From Microcaldota archaeon (GTDB lineage Archaea; Micrarchaeota; Micrarchaeia; Anstonellales; J096): 35,640 nt of DNA. Both the position numbers and the translations under genes were made by a program. Below are positions 7,045-14,171 of the stretch, piece after piece. The notes beneath the pieces are model-generated. The model saw nothing but the letters and a program-made list of their open reading frames with translations, made no database searches and was not told where the DNA came from. Numbering within the stretch: the stretch's first letter is position 1; the number at the start of each line of letters is the position of its first letter. Location of the stretch: positions 1-35,640 of the forward strand of contig JALVSQ010000025.1 in the NCBI GenBank assembly GCA_027024255.1, given 5' to 3'.

Positions 7045-8270
7045 TGCTTTCATATCAAATAGCCTTTAAGGTTGCTTTAAGCGTTATGGCTCCTGCGTTT
7101 GCTATAGGTGTAATGTTAATTAGCTTAGCCTACATGCTCGGCAAACTCCTTCAAAAAGAGGACTGGATTGCATGGGCAAAGACAGAGATAGTTGAATTAA
7201 TTGTTGTAAGCATAATCCCATTTTCAGTTGCGTTCCTCTCATTAATTGCATCTCAAGTCGTTTCCCAGATAGATTACAAAGGCTCAACTATATACTGCCA
7301 GGGCAATATTCCTGAATGTCACATAGTTGTGGCAGGCAGCTATTTTGAAAACATGTTGAGAGAGATATTGACACTTTACCAGGGCCTGGTCAAGCTAACA
7401 CTGATTCCAAAAATGCTCGAAGGAGCAAGCGTTGAATTGACCCATAGGGCAACTATTACAGAATCTGCTGGCAATGTGTTTGCCATGCTAACTCCCTTCA
7501 ACATTATCGTCAGAAAATTCTGCGATTTTCTTAGAATATCAGCAGCAATCGTTGCATTTCAATACTTCTTTGTTGCATTGATTGTTCAGATATTCCCTCA
7601 CCTTCTATTTTTAGGTCTTGTTCTCAGAGTCCTCCCATTCACCAGAAAATTAGGTGGTCTAATACTCGCAATTGCGTTGGTTTTTTATTACTTTTATCCT
7701 GTTCTTGTTTCTTTGCTGGATGCCGTGTACTGGCAGTTGCCTAAAAACCCGGATACAGAAGGAAGAATAAACAGATTATCCTTAGCAGGTATAAAAGTTA
7801 AGGTGCCTGTTAAAGGACCTGGTGGAGATATAATATATCAGGATATTGATATCTCAAAGGTCACATCTAAAAATATCGACTACACAGAGTTCGGAAAGAA
7901 GGAAAAAGAGGTAAGAGAAGAAGCTAATAAGGTAAGTAATGCTGGAAGTAAGGCATGGGAGTTCTTTAAAAAGAATGTGCTTGGCTGGCTTAAAAATATG
8001 GTTGTAGGATTCATGGCATGGGTCTGGAATGTTATTAAGTTTGGCACAGTTACACTTGCACTTGTTATGGGCACTCCTTTAATAAGTGCATCAACATTTT
8101 TATGGGGGCCACCTTTCTTGGATGGAGTAATGAGCATGATAGCTGATGTGGTTGTTATGAATGTGCTTATGGCCTGGATTATACTTATTGCATGTATAGG
8201 AGCCGTAAAATCTTTATCTCCTGTCCTGGGAGGTGACACAGAGATAGGTGGTTTGAGCCACTTGATATAA
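7044..8270 (+). CDS. Polytopic membrane protein 3 of six (VirB6/TrbL/CedA-like)
   Basis: A 408-residue paralog. Features in order: N-terminal helix (5-33), amphipathic EDWIAWAKTEIVELI (39-53), helix, an extracytoplasmic-looking loop with a cysteine pair (YCQGNIPEC, 84-92) that could form a disulfide, helices, signature LGLVLRVLPFTRKLG (190-204), a long charged region (about 240-300, with FGKKEKEVREEANKV) and terminal helices. It ends in GGDTEIGGLSHLI, close to the C-terminal motif of paralogs 1, 4 and 5. The gap to the next gene is 9 nt and carries ggtgaaat as ribosome binding site. The same array context applies: a subunit of a multi-component membrane assembly is likely, but the function is unknown. 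Confidence 0.7.
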   Translation: MLSYQIAFKVALSVMAPAFAIGVMLISLAYMLGKLLQKEDWIAWAKTEIVELIVVSIIPFSVAFLSLIASQVVSQIDYKGSTIYCQGNIPECHIVVAGSYFENMLREILTLYQGLVKLTLIPKMLEGASVELTHRATITESAGNVFAMLTPFNIIVRKFCDFLRISAAIVAFQYFFVALIVQIFPHLLFLGLVLRVLPFTRKLGGLILAIALVFYYFYPVLVSLLDAVYWQLPKNPDTEGRINRLSLAGIKVKVPVKGPGGDIIYQDIDISKVTSKNIDYTEFGKKEKEVREEANKVSNAGSKAWEFFKKNVLGWLKNMVVGFMAWVWNVIKFGTVTLALVMGTPLISASTFLWGPPFLDGVMSMIADVVVMNVLMAWIILIACIGAVKSLSPVLGGDTEIGGLSHLI

Positions 8271-8279
8271 GGTGAAATA

Positions 8280-9506
8280 ATGAAAAAAATATTGATGTTT
8301 GTTTTGATTGTTTGCCTGCTCAATATATCTTTTTCCAGTATAAAGGATGAAGTAAACAAGCAGTTTGAGATAATGGAGGAAGTTAGCAGGGAAATGACTG
8401 ATGCTGTTTTCACAGGCAGTTGCGGAGTGGGCACAACATCTGCTGTGCTTAAAGATTACTTAATAAATTCTTTTTTGGCCATATTCATATCCCTGCTTAT
8501 ATCAGTGCTTTCTTACTATGCTGTTAAAGTTGTAGGCCAAACAAACATAAATCCTTCATCAATTTTAGCAATGAAAGTACAGGACACAATAGTAACTGTG
8601 TTGATAGTTATTATATTTGGAGGCATGTTTATGGCAGTGGGAGGCACAAACTACGGTTTTCTCAGAAACTCTATGGAGTTTACAAGAGAGCTTGTGTTTG
8701 AAGCCTCAACCTACATAATGTTTTTGAGCTTCTTAAATACAGGTATTGTTTTATTATCCCAGCTTGCAGTGCCTCTGCCCTTTAATGCAGACTATGTGTT
8801 TTCAGTTACAATAAACTTTCAACAGGCAGTAAAGCCCTTGATAGATGCCAGCTTCACAATAGCAAACTTCTACAGCCTTTTACTCTCTGAATGGGTTGGT
8901 AAGTTCTTTGTTCTTTGCTTCATGAGGTTTTATGCCTATCCTGTTCTAATTCCTCTGGGAGTTCTCCTCAGGAGCTTTAACTTTACCAAGGGAGCCGGCA
9001 ATGCACTCATAGCCATAACCCTCTCCTTCTTCTTTGTTTATCCTGTAATGCTCTCATTTAACTATGCTCTCTACAAATCAACAATAGGAAAGCTTTCTTT
9101 GAGGAAGCTATCTCCTGTTAAGATAGCAATGGACTATGTAGGGCCTATTATAATATATGTGACAAGTGTTAATATTGCTACCAAAGTATTCTCCAAACTT
9201 TTCGGTCCAAAAACAGCTCCAAACTGGATAAAGAAGCTCCTTTACACGTCTTCAGGTGCTCTCAAAGGATTTGGTCTATTTGCAGGCTTAGCAGCAAGGT
9301 CTTTTCAGCTGGTTGTTTTGATAGGGGGCTTAATGATGATAACTGTGTTTGTTACAAAGATACTTATTCAATCTGTTAACCTAATTGTTGTTTACAGCTT
9401 TCTTTTAACTGCTTTAAATGTTTATGTTACTCTTGTATTAGCTCAGGAAATATCAAGGCATTTAGGAACAGAGCTTGAATTGAGTGCATTTACGAGGGTG
9501 TTATGA
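8280..9506 (+). CDS. Polytopic membrane protein 4 of six, with signal peptide
   Basis: A 408-residue paralog and the only one with a classical N-terminal signal sequence (MKKILMFVLIVCLLNISFSS), followed by a short exported stretch (21-55, one Cys at 48) before the first core helix. The segment GQTNINPSSILAMKVQDTIV (86-105) takes the place of the amphipathic helix. The family signature is degenerate: IPLGVLLRSFNFTKGAG (224-240), with Lys for Arg. The C-terminus GTELELSAFTRVL matches the shared terminal motif. An N-terminal signal before a VirB6-like core also occurs in conjugation proteins of the TraG/VirB6 group, which fits but does not prove the analogy. Its TGA stop overlaps the next start region. 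The ribosome binding site is ggtgaaat. Confidence 0.7.
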   Translation: MKKILMFVLIVCLLNISFSSIKDEVNKQFEIMEEVSREMTDAVFTGSCGVGTTSAVLKDYLINSFLAIFISLLISVLSYYAVKVVGQTNINPSSILAMKVQDTIVTVLIVIIFGGMFMAVGGTNYGFLRNSMEFTRELVFEASTYIMFLSFLNTGIVLLSQLAVPLPFNADYVFSVTINFQQAVKPLIDASFTIANFYSLLLSEWVGKFFVLCFMRFYAYPVLIPLGVLLRSFNFTKGAGNALIAITLSFFFVYPVMLSFNYALYKSTIGKLSLRKLSPVKIAMDYVGPIIIYVTSVNIATKVFSKLFGPKTAPNWIKKLLYTSSGALKGFGLFAGLAARSFQLVVLIGGLMMITVFVTKILIQSVNLIVVYSFLLTALNVYVTLVLAQEISRHLGTELELSAFTRVL

Positions 9507-10675
9507 TGAACATATTCCAGTATATAATGCAAAAGTTCGTGAACTTCGGATTGCCTTTGCCCATTGAGTCGTTAATGGCAACCCATGTTTGTCCAGCTGT
9601 TTTGTTTCCTTCAAGCGTTATGATGCCTATTCTTTTAGCAATGGGAGCAAGCCTTTTCCTCATTGTTTTTATTTATATGATGGCCAAAATATTTGGATTG
9701 AAGAACTGGGAGCTCTATGCGAAATCAGAGCTTGTTGAGTTATTCTTAACAACTGTACTTATACTTTTAGTTGTTTATCCCATAATAAAGATACTGTGCG
9801 GTGTGGACATCACAGGAGATGGCAGTATATTCCAAACAGGAAAGTACTATTTTTATGAAGTGACTGTAAATGCTGAGATTGCTGGAACAGTTATTCAGTT
9901 CTTCTATACTTTATTCTCAGCTATTGCTTATACTTCCATCACTGAAGCAGTTTTTGCAGGTATCAGAGGTGGCAGACCATTTGAAGGTATATTCTCAACA
10001 ATAAAGCCTTTCTTCTCAAACATTGCCTTAGGAGTCGGATTGAGCATAAGCCTTAATGCTGCTTTCACATACCTTTACGAGTTTGTTACTTACGGATTTT
10101 TCAAGTACCTTTTACCAATAGGGCTCGTAGCAAGAGCATTTACACCAACAAGAAAGATAGGGGGAACAATCATAGGGTTAACGCTTGGCATGATCATATT
10201 TATTCCTTTGCTTTTCTCTATCGGGCATTTGGTTAATAAGAGCCTTGCCCCAATCTACATAACAAGAGGAGGTTCTGTTGTTATAAACCCATCTTACTAT
10301 GGCGTGCTGGGTTTGCTAACAACTCAGGTAAGTTCCTATGGCGAGTTAGTTCAGGCACTGCATGATGTGCTGGCAAAGGGCCATTACGATGTTAGAAGTC
10401 CTACTGACCCGAACAATCCGTCAGAACCAAATAAAACATACGGCCATATTGATGAGCAGTTAGGCAATCTAAGCATCATGTTTAAAGTCGTTATTGCTTT
10501 AATATTTGCAGTTCTTGTGCTGGTTGGTCCTTACATAAAGATGGCTGTCTTTGGCATATTCGCCAGCATGCTTTTCCCTGTTATAATGAGCATCATAGCT
10601 GTTGCAGGTGTTAAGTTCATTTCAGGTGTATTTGGACAGGAACTAGATGTAACAAATTTGACGAGGTTGATATGA
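9503..10675 (+). CDS. Polytopic membrane protein 5 of six (VirB6/TrbL/CedA-like)
   Basis: A 390-residue paralog overlapping its predecessor by 4 nt. The N-terminal ~40 residues are amphipathic and contain Cys30. Helix 1 (41-64) is followed by KNWELYAKSELVEL (67-80), the clearest copy of the shared amphipathic segment. Cys99 sits in a predicted outer loop and could pair with Cys30. The signature LPIGLVARAFTPTRKIG (204-220) is the closest to the consensus L-P-x-G-L-x-x-R-x-F-x-P-T-R-x-x-G. A polar loop spans roughly 245-325 and the C-terminus GQELDVTNLTRLI fits the terminal motif. ATG codons occur in tandem at the start, so the precise first residue is uncertain. Confidence 0.7.
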   Translation: MMNIFQYIMQKFVNFGLPLPIESLMATHVCPAVLFPSSVMMPILLAMGASLFLIVFIYMMAKIFGLKNWELYAKSELVELFLTTVLILLVVYPIIKILCGVDITGDGSIFQTGKYYFYEVTVNAEIAGTVIQFFYTLFSAIAYTSITEAVFAGIRGGRPFEGIFSTIKPFFSNIALGVGLSISLNAAFTYLYEFVTYGFFKYLLPIGLVARAFTPTRKIGGTIIGLTLGMIIFIPLLFSIGHLVNKSLAPIYITRGGSVVINPSYYGVLGLLTTQVSSYGELVQALHDVLAKGHYDVRSPTDPNNPSEPNKTYGHIDEQLGNLSIMFKVVIALIFAVLVLVGPYIKMAVFGIFASMLFPVIMSIIAVAGVKFISGVFGQELDVTNLTRLI

Positions 10676-11691
10676 TGGAGGACTGGGAAGGATATGCAAT
10701 TCTGCTTTCGATGATGGAGATTGCAGTTGCAGTTCTGCTTTACTACTTTTCAAAACTCCTGCAGTTTGGAAAGTATGAGGTGTTTGCAAAGGAGTTTTTA
10801 ATTGAAAGTGTTTTGACTCTGTTTCTTGTAATAGGCATATTCTTAATAATTGAGATAGGCAATGAGTTTGGAAAGGAATTAAATCAAAGGATATCCTCTT
10901 CCTTCAAGAATGCCAATGAAATATTTAAGGAGCATCCTGTTAGAGGTAAAGAAGATGTATCATGGTATGCAGTACTTTTAACAATGTATGTAAGCAATTC
11001 ATGTTTGAGACCTTTTTACGAGATGACATTCTTTCTAACTCAAATATCTGCCCTTTCAAAAGGAGTTGTCCTTGTTAGTGATTCATTCAGGTCCCTGGGA
11101 AGTAATGCTGACCTTCTCTTTGTCATAAGTCAGAATTTCTTCAACACATTCATGTTTATCTACCTTATGTACTTTGTTTCTATAAAGCTTCTCCTCTTCT
11201 TTAAATATATATTTCCTGTATTCATAATGATAGGCGTTCCTTTAAGGGCATTTGAGCCAACCAGGAGTGCTGGGGCTTATTTAATAGCTGTTGGCCTGGG
11301 TTTTTACTTTGTTTATCCTGCTATCTACCTCCTTCTAATGGCTCAGGGGTACAACAATAATGCTTGCAGTATTCCTGATGCAATTTATCCAGTAATAAAG
11401 TCCTGGAATAACTCTCCAATTGGAAGAATTGGGTTCGCAATGATGAGCATTGTTTCAGGTGTTGTTTTTGGAGCAGTTGCATCAAGCGGGTGGGTAGTCT
11501 CATTCTTAAACAGTGTACTGGGCACTGAGATGTTAGGCACACTCGAAATGAGCATGATTCATACAGTGGTTAATATATGCTTTGTTCCTATAATTGCATT
11601 TTCACTTGCCATGACATTTGTTAACATAGGAACAACAACATTAGGTGGTAGAATTGCCGAAGTTGGTAGAGGTTTGTTCAAGTTTTTATGA
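10672..11691 (+). CDS. Polytopic membrane protein 6 of six (VirB6/TrbL/CedA-like)
   Basis: A 339-residue paralog starting at ATGATG overlapping the previous stop. Order: short N-terminal acidic tail, helix (9-30), FGKYEVFAKEFLIESVL (32-48), helix, polar loop (about 65-97), Cys111, helices, signature IGVPLRAFEPTRSAG (187-201), then helices with an outer loop Cys (NNNACSIPD). The last residues (GGRIAEVGRGLFKFL) deviate from the terminal motif of paralogs 1, 3, 4 and 5. It is followed 9 nt later by the PIN-type RNA ligase partner gene with its own gaggtgg site. It is the last membrane gene of the array. Confidence 0.7.
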   Translation: MMEDWEGYAILLSMMEIAVAVLLYYFSKLLQFGKYEVFAKEFLIESVLTLFLVIGIFLIIEIGNEFGKELNQRISSSFKNANEIFKEHPVRGKEDVSWYAVLLTMYVSNSCLRPFYEMTFFLTQISALSKGVVLVSDSFRSLGSNADLLFVISQNFFNTFMFIYLMYFVSIKLLLFFKYIFPVFIMIGVPLRAFEPTRSAGAYLIAVGLGFYFVYPAIYLLLMAQGYNNNACSIPDAIYPVIKSWNNSPIGRIGFAMMSIVSGVVFGAVASSGWVVSFLNSVLGTEMLGTLEMSMIHTVVNICFVPIIAFSLAMTFVNIGTTTLGGRIAEVGRGLFKFL

Positions 11692-11700
11692 GGTGGTTAA

Positions 11701-12237
11701 ATGAGGTTTGTAGTAGATACAAGTGTTTTTGTGAACCCTGATGTGTATGTGCAGTTTGGTAAGGATGTTGATGAGGCAATAGATGCATTCGTTAAACTTG
11801 CAAAGGCTTCAAAGCACGAGTTTTACATGCCTCCTTCTGTGTTCAAAGAGCTATCTCACTTCAGTAAAAAAACAGATGAATTAGAGTTGGTAGTTAAAAA
11901 AAGAGCACCTAATGTTTACAGCCTTTATGTTCCGGCAGCTGTGCTTTACGATATTGTTTCAGAAGTAAGGAAGAGGATAGATAAAGGCTTAAGAATTGCA
12001 GAAAAGTATGCTGTTGCAGAAGGAACACCCGAGGAAATAAGAAAACTTAGAGAGAGGTACAGGGAAGCTGTGAGGCACGGCATCGTTGATAGCACAGAGG
12101 ACTTAGATGTAGTTCTTTTAGCAAAGGAACTTGACGGAGCTATTGTAAGTGCTGATGAAGGAATTATAAATTTAGCAAATAAGTTAAGTTGCGAATGGAT
12201 AGATGCCAGGAAGTTTAAGAAAATAATCAGTCAGTAA
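11701..12237 (+). CDS. PIN-domain RNA ligase partner protein
   Basis: A 178-residue PIN-like protein: RFVVDTSVFVNPDVYVQFG at the N-terminus with the first metal Asp, PPSVFKELSHF with the conserved Glu, DSTEDLDVVLLAKEL and IVSADEGIINLA with late Asp residues. The length and these motifs match the archaeal family known as RNA ligase partner proteins, found next to Pab1020-type RNA ligases. The ligase here is the convergent gene just downstream, overlapping by 11 bp. The canonical acidic PIN residues are kept, so nuclease activity on RNA is possible; the partner role is family knowledge. It starts 9 nt after the sixth membrane gene with ribosome binding site gaggtgg, so it is probably co-transcribed with that operon rather than with its ligase. 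Confidence 0.85.
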   Translation: MRFVVDTSVFVNPDVYVQFGKDVDEAIDAFVKLAKASKHEFYMPPSVFKELSHFSKKTDELELVVKKRAPNVYSLYVPAAVLYDIVSEVRKRIDKGLRIAEKYAVAEGTPEEIRKLRERYREAVRHGIVDSTEDLDVVLLAKELDGAIVSADEGIINLANKLSCEWIDARKFKKIISQ

Positions 12238-13240
12238 ATGGAGTTCCTGTTAGCCAGAGCCTTAGCCTCTTTTCAGTTTTTAAGTATCTTTTCTTAAATA
12301 CAATTTCATAAAATTCTTTCCTTTCAAATATCTCCTCCTCAACCTTTATGTATTTGCTGTTTAAAACATTTTCCTTTAACCACTTCCATGTTTCAAGTTC
12401 CCTTACAAACACCCTGAATGTTTTTTGTATTTTGCCTGTCCTCTCAAACTCCTTCCATTTTTCTGATGCCTTCTTTATGATATTTTTAAAGCCCGGTAGC
12501 TTTCCAAACTCGTTGTAAAAGAAACTTATCCTGAGCAACCGTTCATTAAAAAAGCCAGTAGGCATATCAAACAGGGCAAACAGCATTTCCATGTCCTCAG
12601 CATCTGAATTGGCAGTGACATACTTAAACTGCTTCCTTTTGTTCCTTGCTTTTAACACAATGCCCTCCCTTCCCTCTTTGTTTAACTTTAACAATATTTC
12701 AGTTATTTCATCGTACTTCCTTTTATTAAACAATCCAAAAACTGTCGGAGGGTTCAGGTTGAATTCATCAAGTATTGAGTACCTTTGCTCAGGCATCACA
12801 AAATCATTTTTTTCATTCATTATATCAAAAACAAAGAACCTCACATCATAGTCTTTAACAGGCTCTGTAAAGGGAGTATTACCAATCATCTCTCCACAGA
12901 GTATGTAGCCAGGATACTTTTCAAAGAATTCATCAAGCCCAAGCTCATATGCCTTTTCAGTTGTGAATGGGTCAATTCTTCCACTTCTTGTTAAACCAAA
13001 CACACTTCCGTTGTGGTAAAAGAACCTTACATTGTAGCCGTCTATTTTTTCCTCTATATAAAACTCCTCATCCCTGAAGTAGTTATCTATTCCCCTTTTT
13101 AAATGCCAGACCCTTGGGATATGAGGATAGCCAGGTATTATTCTATTTCCTATTACAACGGTTCCTCTTTCTAATTTTCCCTGTTTTGAAGTGTATCTTT
13201 TATAACTCAACATTCCCATGAACTTCTCATTTACAATCAT
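12227..13240 (-). CDS. ATP-dependent RNA ligase, Pab1020 family
   Basis: A 337-residue nucleotidyltransferase. Motif I EEKIDGYNVR gives the adenylated Lys at about 65, LTRSGRIDPFT and GYILCGEMIG give motifs III/IIIa, and REGIVLKAR with the following FKYVT gives motifs IV/V. The C-terminal ~120 residues are the helical dimerisation region typical of the family. The enzyme joins RNA ends, and archaeal homologues circularise or repair RNA. The open frame extends to 13345 but that would overlap ksgA on the other strand. I start at ATG 13240 because a TATA element at about 13262-13271 sits 27 nt away and no ribosome site precedes the internal ATGs at 13219 and 13213, which remain alternatives. Convergent with, and overlapping, its PIN partner gene. 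Confidence 0.9.
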   Translation of the reverse strand: MIVNEKFMGMLSYKRYTSKQGKLERGTVVIGNRIIPGYPHIPRVWHLKRGIDNYFRDEEFYIEEKIDGYNVRFFYHNGSVFGLTRSGRIDPFTTEKAYELGLDEFFEKYPGYILCGEMIGNTPFTEPVKDYDVRFFVFDIMNEKNDFVMPEQRYSILDEFNLNPPTVFGLFNKRKYDEITEILLKLNKEGREGIVLKARNKRKQFKYVTANSDAEDMEMLFALFDMPTGFFNERLLRISFFYNEFGKLPGFKNIIKKASEKWKEFERTGKIQKTFRVFVRELETWKWLKENVLNSKYIKVEEEIFERKEFYEIVFKKRYLKTEKRLRLWLTGTPFTD

Positions 13241-13292
13241 GATTAAAATTACATTCTCAACTTTTAAATATTTATATTTCCAATTAAGACTT
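13241..13292. promoter_or_regulatory. Shared bidirectional promoter (RNA ligase / ksgA)
   Basis: A 52-bp gap between divergent start codons. The element cttttaaatat (13261-13271) is centred near 13267, about 26-27 nt from each start codon, which would give leaderless mRNAs in both directions. A second AT stretch (tttatattt) at 13271-13279 is closer to ksgA and off-spacing. The gap length is identical to that at 30711-30762. Confidence 0.55.
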
Positions 13293-13973
13293 ATGGGGAA
13301 AAAATGGGGACAGCACTTCATAGCCCCTTCATTAGCTAAATACATTGCTTCATTTGGCTATGGAAAGGTTCTTGAAATAGGCGCAGGTGATGGAAGGATA
13401 ACAAAACATATTAATGCAGATGAAGTATGGGCTGTTGAAATTGATAAGAGGTTCTGCGAAAAATTGTTAAAGTTAGATGTGCATGTTATATGCAAGGATT
13501 TTTTGAAAGTAAAGCCTTTTGAAGTAGATGTTATATTGGGGAGTATTCCTTACTACATAAGCTCCCGGATAGTGTTTAAACTTAGAGAATGGATTTTTAA
13601 GGAGGCTTATCTTGTTCTGCAGTATGAATTTGCTAAGAAGATGTGCGCAAAGCCAGGCCAGAGCAATTACGGCAGGCTTTCAGTCACATCTCAGCTCTTT
13701 TATGATGTTAAGTTTATAAGGAAAATATCAAAGCATTTATTTACACCAATGCCAGATGTGGATTCTGCTTTAATCAAAATAACAAAAAAAGAAAACAATG
13801 TTTCAGATGAACTATTAGAGTTAATAAGGCTCTTGTTCAGCCATAAAAATAAAAAAATTAAGAATATACTTGATAAATGTCCTGAGGAGTTATGCAACAA
13901 AAGACCGAGGCACATGAGCATTGATGAGATAAAAAGATTACTCTCATTCGTAGGGCCCTTAGATCAGCGGTAG
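13293..13973 (+). CDS. ksgA: rRNA adenine dimethyltransferase KsgA/Dim1
   Basis: A 226-residue SAM-dependent enzyme that dimethylates the two adjacent adenines in the 3' terminal hairpin of 16S rRNA. Visible: start region GKKWGQHFI (family KKxLGQxFL), SAM motif I VLEIGAGDGRIT (26-37), acidic VEIDKRF, and motif IV as GSIPYYISS (83-91). The family usually has Asn-Leu-Pro-Tyr there; Ser replaces the Asn, which normally contacts the target adenine. FTPMPDVDSALI and RPRHMSIDEIKRLL are the C-terminal family motifs. The true start is the ATG at 13293, not the upstream open frame. The last 21 bp, including the stop codon, lie inside the tRNA-Ala(CGC) gene, so RNase P cutting at that tRNA's 5' end would remove the stop from the mRNA. 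Confidence 0.9.
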   Translation: MGKKWGQHFIAPSLAKYIASFGYGKVLEIGAGDGRITKHINADEVWAVEIDKRFCEKLLKLDVHVICKDFLKVKPFEVDVILGSIPYYISSRIVFKLREWIFKEAYLVLQYEFAKKMCAKPGQSNYGRLSVTSQLFYDVKFIRKISKHLFTPMPDVDSALIKITKKENNVSDELLELIRLLFSHKNKKIKNILDKCPEELCNKRPRHMSIDEIKRLLSFVGPLDQR

Positions 13974-14024
13974 ATCGCTCCCCTCGCACGGGAGAGGCCG
14001 GGGGTTCGAATCCCCCAGGGTCCA
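13953..14024 (+). tRNA. tRNA-Ala (anticodon CGC)
   Basis: A 72-nt cloverleaf: acceptor GGGCCCT/AGGGTCC with the G3-U70 wobble that marks alanine tRNAs, discriminator A; D stem GATC/GATC; anticodon arm CTCCC-CTCGCAC-GGGAG with anticodon CGC; T arm GGGGG-TTCGAAT-CCCCC. No intron, no encoded CCA. Its first 21 nt are also the end of the ksgA reading frame. A possible promoter, gataaaaagatt at 13927-13938 inside ksgA, is about 21 nt upstream, slightly short of usual spacing. Confidence 0.95.
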
Positions 14025-14125
14025 TTCATTATCGTAGATTTGAGAACAGTAAGATAACGGGAGGCTCCAACCGAAGGTTGGAAGATTCGAAGCCTCGGAG
14101 GGGGTTCGAATCCCCCAGGGTCCAT
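14025..14125 (+). repeat. tRNA-trailing repeat element B (type 2 left half)
   Basis: This follows tRNA-Ala(CGC). Type 2 left half (cgtagatttgagaacagtaag), core with hairpin CCAACC-gaa-GGTTGG, an inverted T-arm segment (gattcgaa) and a second copy of the tRNA 3' end. The copy at 14100-14125 is a perfect 26-bp repeat of 14000-14025 (T arm, acceptor strand, discriminator and one base more), offset by exactly 100 bp. Unlike the elements at tRNA-Arg, the inverted segment here reads gattcgaa rather than gatttgaa. It therefore still pairs with the alanine-type ttcgaatc of this copy. Confidence 0.9.
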
Positions 14126-14171
14126 CTAATTCCATACAAATAGATTTAAATCAAGAACATCATATTTAACC

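Noticed and set aside
13218-13292. Longer N-terminus for KsgA
   Set aside because: It covers the bidirectional promoter; KsgA begins at MGKKWGQHF.
14000-14125. Tandem tRNA-end copies read as a CRISPR array
   Set aside because: Only two copies per locus, the repeat is tRNA sequence, and the interior is shared between loci rather than unique as spacers would be.
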